This document shows, piece after piece, positions 5,672 through 8,379 of a stretch of 8,379 nt of DNA. The notes under the pieces were generated by a model. It did not search any database, was not told where the DNA came from, and saw only the letters and a list, made by a program, of their open reading frames with translations. Where the stretch lies: NCBI GenBank assembly GCA_933226995.1, contig CAKOFP010000020.1, positions 1-8,379 on the forward strand, in the 5' to 3' direction. Position numbers and translations under genes: made by a program. The first letter of the stretch is position 1; each line of letters starts with the position of its first letter. The stretch comes from Candidatus Nitrosopolaris rasttigaisensis. GTDB taxonomy: Archaea; Thermoproteota; Nitrososphaeria; Nitrososphaerales; Nitrososphaeraceae.

Positions 5672-6160
5672 ATGGCATCTTTTGAAGCCTGTAAAAATTA
5701 TGATGAAAGGATCTCAGTCATACATAGAAGTAAATATTATGGCCTCTATACGGAACAGCTCCCACAGCAACAAATTAAAAATGGCAAAGCAGCAAAAAGA
5801 GTTTTGCTAGTTGACGACGACCATGACATTAATCTAACACTTAGGTTAGTTTTAGAAGGTAGCGGTTTCAAGGTCGATTCATTTACCAATGCTCTATTAG
5901 CATTAGCCAGTTTTAGACCTGGTCTATATGATTTGGCTATATTAGATATCAAAATGCCAGTAATGAACGGATTTGGTTTGTATCAGGAAATTAGGAAATT
6001 GGATAACAATGTGAAAATCTGTTTCTTGACAGCGGCTACTGATGTTTATTACGAAGCTTTTCGAAAAGAAGCATTTCCTAACCTTGATGACAATTGCGTA
6101 ATTCGGATGCCAATCGAAAATGAATTGTTGATAAAACAAATAATGTCAATAATATGTTAG
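5672..6160 (+). CDS. Stand-alone receiver-domain response regulator (conserved Lys replaced by Met)
   Basis: A 162-aa protein with an N-terminal extension of about 43 residues (polar, Gln-rich near 31-36) and one receiver domain from ~43 to the end, with no output domain. It starts with VLLVDDDHD (acidic pocket D48-D50), then DLAILDIKMPVMNGF with the phospho-acceptor D92, and CFLTAA with the switch Thr at T120. The final strand reads VIRMPIENE, where receivers normally have Lys before the Pro (RKP); here residue 146 is Met. The lysine normally contacts the phosphoryl group and drives the conformational switch, so signalling may be altered. In this lineage such single-domain receivers are thought to work in phosphorelays or by protein contact. 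It diverges from the winged-helix operon across a 296-base gap; which kinase it serves is unknown. Confidence 0.88.
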   Translation: MASFEACKNYDERISVIHRSKYYGLYTEQLPQQQIKNGKAAKRVLLVDDDHDINLTLRLVLEGSGFKVDSFTNALLALASFRPGLYDLAILDIKMPVMNGFGLYQEIRKLDNNVKICFLTAATDVYYEAFRKEAFPNLDDNCVIRMPIENELLIKQIMSIIC

Positions 6161-6315
6161 CTCATTAGTTGCTATTACTACCGAGATCGCAGAAGTCAGA
6201 CGATCGAGATATAAATAGTGTTACAGGGAAAATTGCCTATTGTAGTTCAGCTTTTACTGTTTTACGAAATCGTGAATTTCAATTGCCTGTTTATTTAGCT
6301 TGTAACAAACTATTT

Positions 6316-6465
6316 TTACGCCTGTTTATAGCTCAACAATCGGCATGTCTCTTTTCTGCATTCGCACCTACCCTTAGATTTCCAAGGTTCACAATACCAT
6401 CGGATTTGGCGGTTTATGGCAGTAATAGTTACTTTTTCCTCGTGAAATAAGCGTATGACAGTTTC
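6316..6465 (-). pseudogene. Cysteine-rich coding remnant (possible zinc finger), no start
   Basis: The minus frame between stops at 6466-6468 and 6316-6318 gives 49 residues: ETVIRLFHEEKVTITAINRQ, then RWYCEPWKSKGRCECRKETC and a short RLLSYKQA end. The cysteines fall as C-x8-C-x-C-x4-C after a Trp-Tyr, close to a CCCH-type finger but with Ser where the final His would be. There is no ATG or GTG. Such a cysteine cluster in an AT-rich random frame is unusual, so I read it as a fragment of a small zinc-binding protein; the family is not identified. Confidence 0.35.
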
Positions 6466-6611
6466 TTACCGAATTCAACTCAAACCTCATATAGCGTCTC
6501 ACATCGGTAAGATTGACTGCTGGTCGAAGACACTCTCCAATACTTCACCTACTGCGTATAAACTTTGGATTCAACTTCCGATTGGAAGTAGCCTAATGAC
6601 CTAAAAGATCC

Positions 6612-6617
6612 AAAAAA
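6612..6617 (-). terminator. T-tract after the glycine-tail gene
   Basis: Six T on the minus strand about 50 bases past the stop of the 43-aa gene, with no strong hairpin. A possible archaeal T-tract terminator. Confidence 0.25.
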
Positions 6618-6667
6618 TTTTGTTATTGAATATGAATGACTGGTACACTCTAGAATGGGACGTTGGC

Positions 6668-6799
6668 TTAGCCTCCCCCAGCACCTGCTCCTCCACCAGT
6701 TGATTCCACTTCCAACTCTTGCAATTCCTTATCTTCCTCTGATTTAACTTTAGTGATTGGTTTCAATGTCTCTTTTTGTATATCCTTTTTCCCTTTCAT
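6668..6799 (-). CDS. 43-aa peptide with charged leader and Gly/Ala-only tail
   Basis: The ORF from ATG 6799 begins MKGKKDIQKETLKPITKVKS, passes through an acidic helix with EEDKELQELEVEST, and ends in nine residues of only Gly and Ala (GGGAGAGGG) before TAA. No cysteine, membrane segment or classical signal peptide. A TATA box centred 26 bases before the ATG (6821-6828) matches a leaderless archaeal gene, the main reason to believe it is expressed. The shape, a charged helical leader and a low-complexity glycine tail, recalls peptide precursors, but the tail has no Ser, Thr or Cys to modify, and there is no modification enzyme or transporter nearby. A flexible tail of a small binding protein is an equally good reading. 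No known family recognised. Confidence 0.6.
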   Translation of the reverse strand: MKGKKDIQKETLKPITKVKSEEDKELQELEVESTGGGAGAGGG

Positions 6800-6820
6800 G
6801 GAGATATACGTGAAACATAC

Positions 6821-6828
6821 TATAATAA
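6821..6828 (-). promoter_or_regulatory. TATA box of the glycine-tail peptide gene
   Basis: TTATTATA on the minus strand, centred about 26 bases before the ATG at 6799, the classic distance for a leaderless archaeal transcript. Confidence 0.5.
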
Positions 6829-7456
6829 GATACAGTTACTTTTTTTAATAATTTAGGTCCACCTAGCCACCAATGTGATTCGAATAATGTAGAAATCGTT
6901 ATGCTGTGCAGAATTAGGGGGTCTAAGAGTCAGAAGAAACATGCCTTGGTAGAATGAAAGGATGGTCTTGACTAGTGCAGAAGACATTGTTCGAATTGGA
7001 TTCAAACGTTGATTATAACAGCAGAAGATCATAATACTCATTATACTAATTAGATCTCATAAGACAATGTAGTGCAATGAGTGAGGACTAGTCAGAACAA
7101 GAATTAGTTATGTGGGATGAGAAAATAGAAATGATAGGCATTGATATAAAAGGTCTACTCAAGAGACAGAAACACGACGGTTCAAGCCAAGAACAAAGTT
7201 TATGAACTAGATAAAATCGGTTTACAACCCCATAAAAAATCGAGGAACTTTTATTGGCAGACTTTTGGTACTTTTAGAAGCAAAATTTGAATTCGAAGTG
7301 ATCTTAAACGATCACATTGTCATGTTTTTAGGTCTAATAATCACAAATAACAAATTCATGCTCTTTACCCTCTATCGGCCTTCGCAACGTTCACTTCCTT
7401 TAACCTACACGGCAACAACGGAGATCCGGTCATGATATTTCCATTCAGATTATCAA
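6829..7456. other. Gene-poor stretch, about 630 bases
   Basis: No convincing intact gene. A plus frame from ATG 7110 to TGA 7205 encodes 31 residues (MWDEKIEMIGIDIKGLLKRQ and a Ser/Gln-rich end). A neighbouring plus frame to a TGA near 7288-7290 reads VQAKNKVYELDKIGLQPHKK and FYWQTFGTFRSKI. Together they might be a frameshifted relic, but the evidence is weak. A 6-bp inverted repeat GTGATC / GATCAC with a 6-base loop is at 7298-7315. Confidence 0.45.
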
Positions 7457-7870
7457 CTAATCTTCTATCGGCCAATTACCCTTTGTAATAAATTCTACAA
7501 GGTTACGGCTTGGATCTCTAAAGTAAATGGATTTTAATTTTTCATTCCCCCACGTTAGTTCTTTTTCAATTTCGATTTTATTTTGGATCAGTATGTTTTT
7601 TGCTTTTTCGTAATCTTGTTTTTCGATTTCTAATGCAAAATGAACGCTTGCAGGTGGAGTTGATGCACCATGGGGTGGAAACATAATTTGGTTTTTATTG
7701 GTTGTGCTGTCAGGATTAAATATCAGCAACATACTCTTTCCAGCCTTCAAGAAAACATGTCTACCATGTTCTTCAGAGACGAATTGTAATCCAATATTAT
7801 TGACGTAAAAATTCTTCAGCTTTTCCAACTCAGAAGAATAGATACATGTTTCAACGATCTTTCTAAACAT
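7457..7870 (-). CDS. VOC-superfamily protein (glyoxalase/bleomycin-resistance fold)
   Basis: A 137-aa protein with the two-module beta-alpha-beta-beta-beta fold of the vicinal oxygen chelate superfamily. Module 1 opens with KIVETCIYSSELEKLKNFY and goes on to IGLQFVSEE and SMLLIFNP; module 2 opens with SVHFALEIEKQDYEKAKNIL and closes with IYFRDPSRNLVEFI. Candidate metal ligands by position are E7, H77 and E126 (in LVEF), the usual three-residue pattern for a dimer-shared divalent metal site. The family includes glyoxalase I, fosfomycin- and bleomycin-resistance proteins and dioxygenases; nothing here picks one, so the substrate is open. Length is normal. A TATA box at 7893-7898 is centred about 26 bases before the ATG, indicating its own leaderless transcript, although the genes at 7901-8287 lie just upstream on the same strand. 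Confidence 0.85.
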   Translation of the reverse strand: MFRKIVETCIYSSELEKLKNFYVNNIGLQFVSEEHGRHVFLKAGKSMLLIFNPDSTTNKNQIMFPPHGASTPPASVHFALEIEKQDYEKAKNILIQNKIEIEKELTWGNEKLKSIYFRDPSRNLVEFITKGNWPIED

Positions 7871-7892
7871 GAATCATGCTTAGGCTTCTTGA

Positions 7893-7898
7893 TTATAA
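7893..7898 (-). promoter_or_regulatory. TATA box of the VOC gene
   Basis: TTATAA on the minus strand, centred about 26 bases before the ATG at 7870 and just past the stop of the preceding small gene (7901). Confidence 0.55.
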
Positions 7899-7900
7899 CA

Positions 7901-8041
7901 TTATTCCCTTGTGTTCTTTGCTTGACCAAAATTTCCAATCTGTTGAATGGGTTTAGCCACTCTGCCCATTTTTAAATTGTCATCTACTTCACTTCGAAAT
8001 GTACTGAAAGCAGCATCTAGTAGGGTTGTGGCAGCCATCAT
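7901..8041 (-). CDS. 46-aa small protein overlapping the zinc-ribbon stop
   Basis: The ORF from ATG 8041 (tandem Met codons at 8041 and 8038) reads MMAATTLLDAAFSTFRSEVD, then KMGRVAKPIQQIGNFGQA and ends KNTRE. A predicted N-terminal amphipathic helix is followed by a basic, Gln/Gly-containing tail; no cysteine or membrane segment. I do not recognise it. The ATG overlaps the TGA of the upstream zinc-ribbon frame as ATGA, an arrangement typical of translational coupling, which supports both as genes. The stop lies 30 bases before the VOC start. Confidence 0.5.
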   Translation of the reverse strand: MMAATTLLDAAFSTFRSEVDDNLKMGRVAKPIQQIGNFGQAKNTRE

Positions 8042-8287
8042 CTATTTGATTTGAACGCTAATGTTACTCCACGTATTGCATCATAACGAAATGTGTATAT
8101 TTCCTTATCAGATAATGGCATCGATTCTACTTTACCATTCATACATGAAGGACATTTCTCGACTGTATCGCGCAAGTCTATGTATGATGCGCACCAAAAA
8201 CATGAACCACATAATAAGAAATGTATTTGTTTGTACTTCGCGGTCCTTTTTTTTATTACTATGCTGCTGTTTACGATATGGCAGCAT
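8038..8287 (-). pseudogene. Double-CxxC zinc-ribbon protein gene, apparently frameshifted near its start
   Basis: The minus frame ending at TGA 8038-8040 encodes LLCGSCFWCASYIDLRDTVE, then KCPSCMNGKVESMPLSDKE and YDAIRGVTLAFKSNR. I recognise a small thaumarchaeal zinc-ribbon protein: two Cys knuckles (CGSC with an extra FWC, and CPSC), a VESMP segment and a closing RGVTLEF-like strand. Zinc binding is likely; the role is unknown. This frame opens after a TAG at 8296-8298 and has no ATG. An ATG at 8287 sits in a neighbouring frame (MLPYRKQQHSNKKKDREVQT), and dropping one base, for example in the eight-A run at 8247-8254 or near 8218, would join it to the zinc-ribbon frame. So either the gene is broken, an A-run indel is a sequencing error, or frameshifting occurs. 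GGAGGAG directly abuts the ATG, too close for a normal ribosome-binding site. Confidence 0.6.
8261..8287. repeat. Inverted repeat enclosing the ATG at 8287
   Basis: ATGCTGC at 8261-8267 is a perfect 7-bp inverse of GCAGCAT at 8281-8287, with a 13-base loop. On the minus-strand RNA the start codon itself would be in the stem, six bases upstream of the eight-A run. Confidence 0.35.
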
Positions 8288-8379
8288 CTCCTCCACTAGT
8301 GCTAGAAAAAAAATGTGATAGAAATTTGTTAAATAACATTAATCATAGAGGCACGCTATCCAATAAGAGTGTATCTAAT
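8288..8379. other. Right-edge sequence with no gene seen
   Basis: AT-rich, with an eight-T tract on the minus strand (near 8306-8313). No clear TATA box at the right distance from 8287 and no coding frame. Confidence 0.4.

Larger units (their letters stand above)
6161..6667. other. Gene-poor stretch, about 500 bases
   Basis: It holds a minus-strand cysteine-rich relic (6316-6465) and a hairpin ACTTCC-GATT-GGAAGT at 6574-6589, not followed by a T-run. A long plus-strand frame opposite the relic (6169-6450) has a TTG start and no family look. Nothing else is recognisable. Confidence 0.5.

Noticed and set aside
5746..6139. Two minus-strand ORFs inside the response regulator
   Set aside because: Antisense shadows of a clear receiver domain.
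6169..6450. Plus-strand 93-aa ORF with TTG start
   Set aside because: No promoter or ribosome-binding site, no family look, and the opposite strand carries a more protein-like cysteine-rich frame.
6574..6589. Hairpin ACTTCC-GATT-GGAAGT as a terminator
   Set aside because: No T-run follows on either strand and no gene end is adjacent; a 6-bp stem is expected by chance in several kilobases.
6853..7041. Minus-strand 62-aa ORF
   Set aside because: Composition is not coding-like and no recognisable motif; no reason to prefer it over chance.
8061..8318. Two plus-strand ORFs (85 aa and 68 aa)
   Set aside because: They are opposite the zinc-ribbon frame, whose cysteine knuckles and downstream overlap are convincing.
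1..8379. CRISPR array, transposase or defence system
   Set aside because: No regularly spaced repeats, transposase or nuclease motifs, or terminal inverted repeats with target duplications were seen.

Overview
The window looks like a piece of a soil-type ammonia-oxidising archaeon (Thaumarchaeota/Nitrososphaerales, in the style of Nitrososphaera or Nitrosocosmicus). This is a judgement from protein families I recognise, not from a search. The signs are a thaumarchaeal sensor-kinase N-terminus, a thaumarchaeal winged-helix regulator, small lineage-typical zinc-ribbon proteins, AT-rich DNA, long gene-poor gaps, and archaeal TATA boxes about 26 bases before ATG codons, which fits leaderless mRNAs.

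Layout. Positions 1-907 (minus) hold the N-terminal sensory half of a histidine-kinase-type protein whose kinase part lies beyond the left edge; its conserved frame has no ATG. Positions 908-2031 have no intact gene but contain a 7-bp hairpin, a short relic frame and a roughly 300-base patch of clearly higher GC with a stop-interrupted frame. A class I SAM methyltransferase follows (2032-2835, minus). The next gap contains a truncated copy of a thaumarchaeal zinc-ribbon protein (2974-3120, plus). Two minus-strand genes at 3442-4143 (a small unknown protein, then a zinc-ribbon protein) share one reading frame and are separated by a single TAG. The cysteine-rich stretch between that TAG and the next ATG looks coding.

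The centre is a small regulatory neighbourhood. A winged-helix regulator (4875-5375, minus) is followed at 19 bases, with a ribosome-binding site, by a 52-residue protein. Two inverted repeats sit just upstream of the regulator. Diverging from it is a stand-alone receiver-domain response regulator (5672-6160, plus) in which the conserved lysine position reads methionine. Together with the left-edge kinase these suggest phosphorelay signalling, but no partnership can be shown from sequence.

The right part is sparse: a cysteine-rich relic (6316-6465, minus), a 43-residue protein with a pure Gly/Ala tail and a good promoter (6668-6799, minus), and then a minus-strand cluster. That cluster is an apparently frameshifted double-CxxC zinc-ribbon gene (8038-8287), a 46-residue protein overlapping its stop (7901-8041), and a VOC/glyoxalase-fold protein (7457-7870). 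No RNA gene, CRISPR array, intact insertion sequence or complete known defence system was seen. The main themes are many small zinc-binding proteins, unrecognised small ORFs, and several genes broken or interrupted by one base or one stop.
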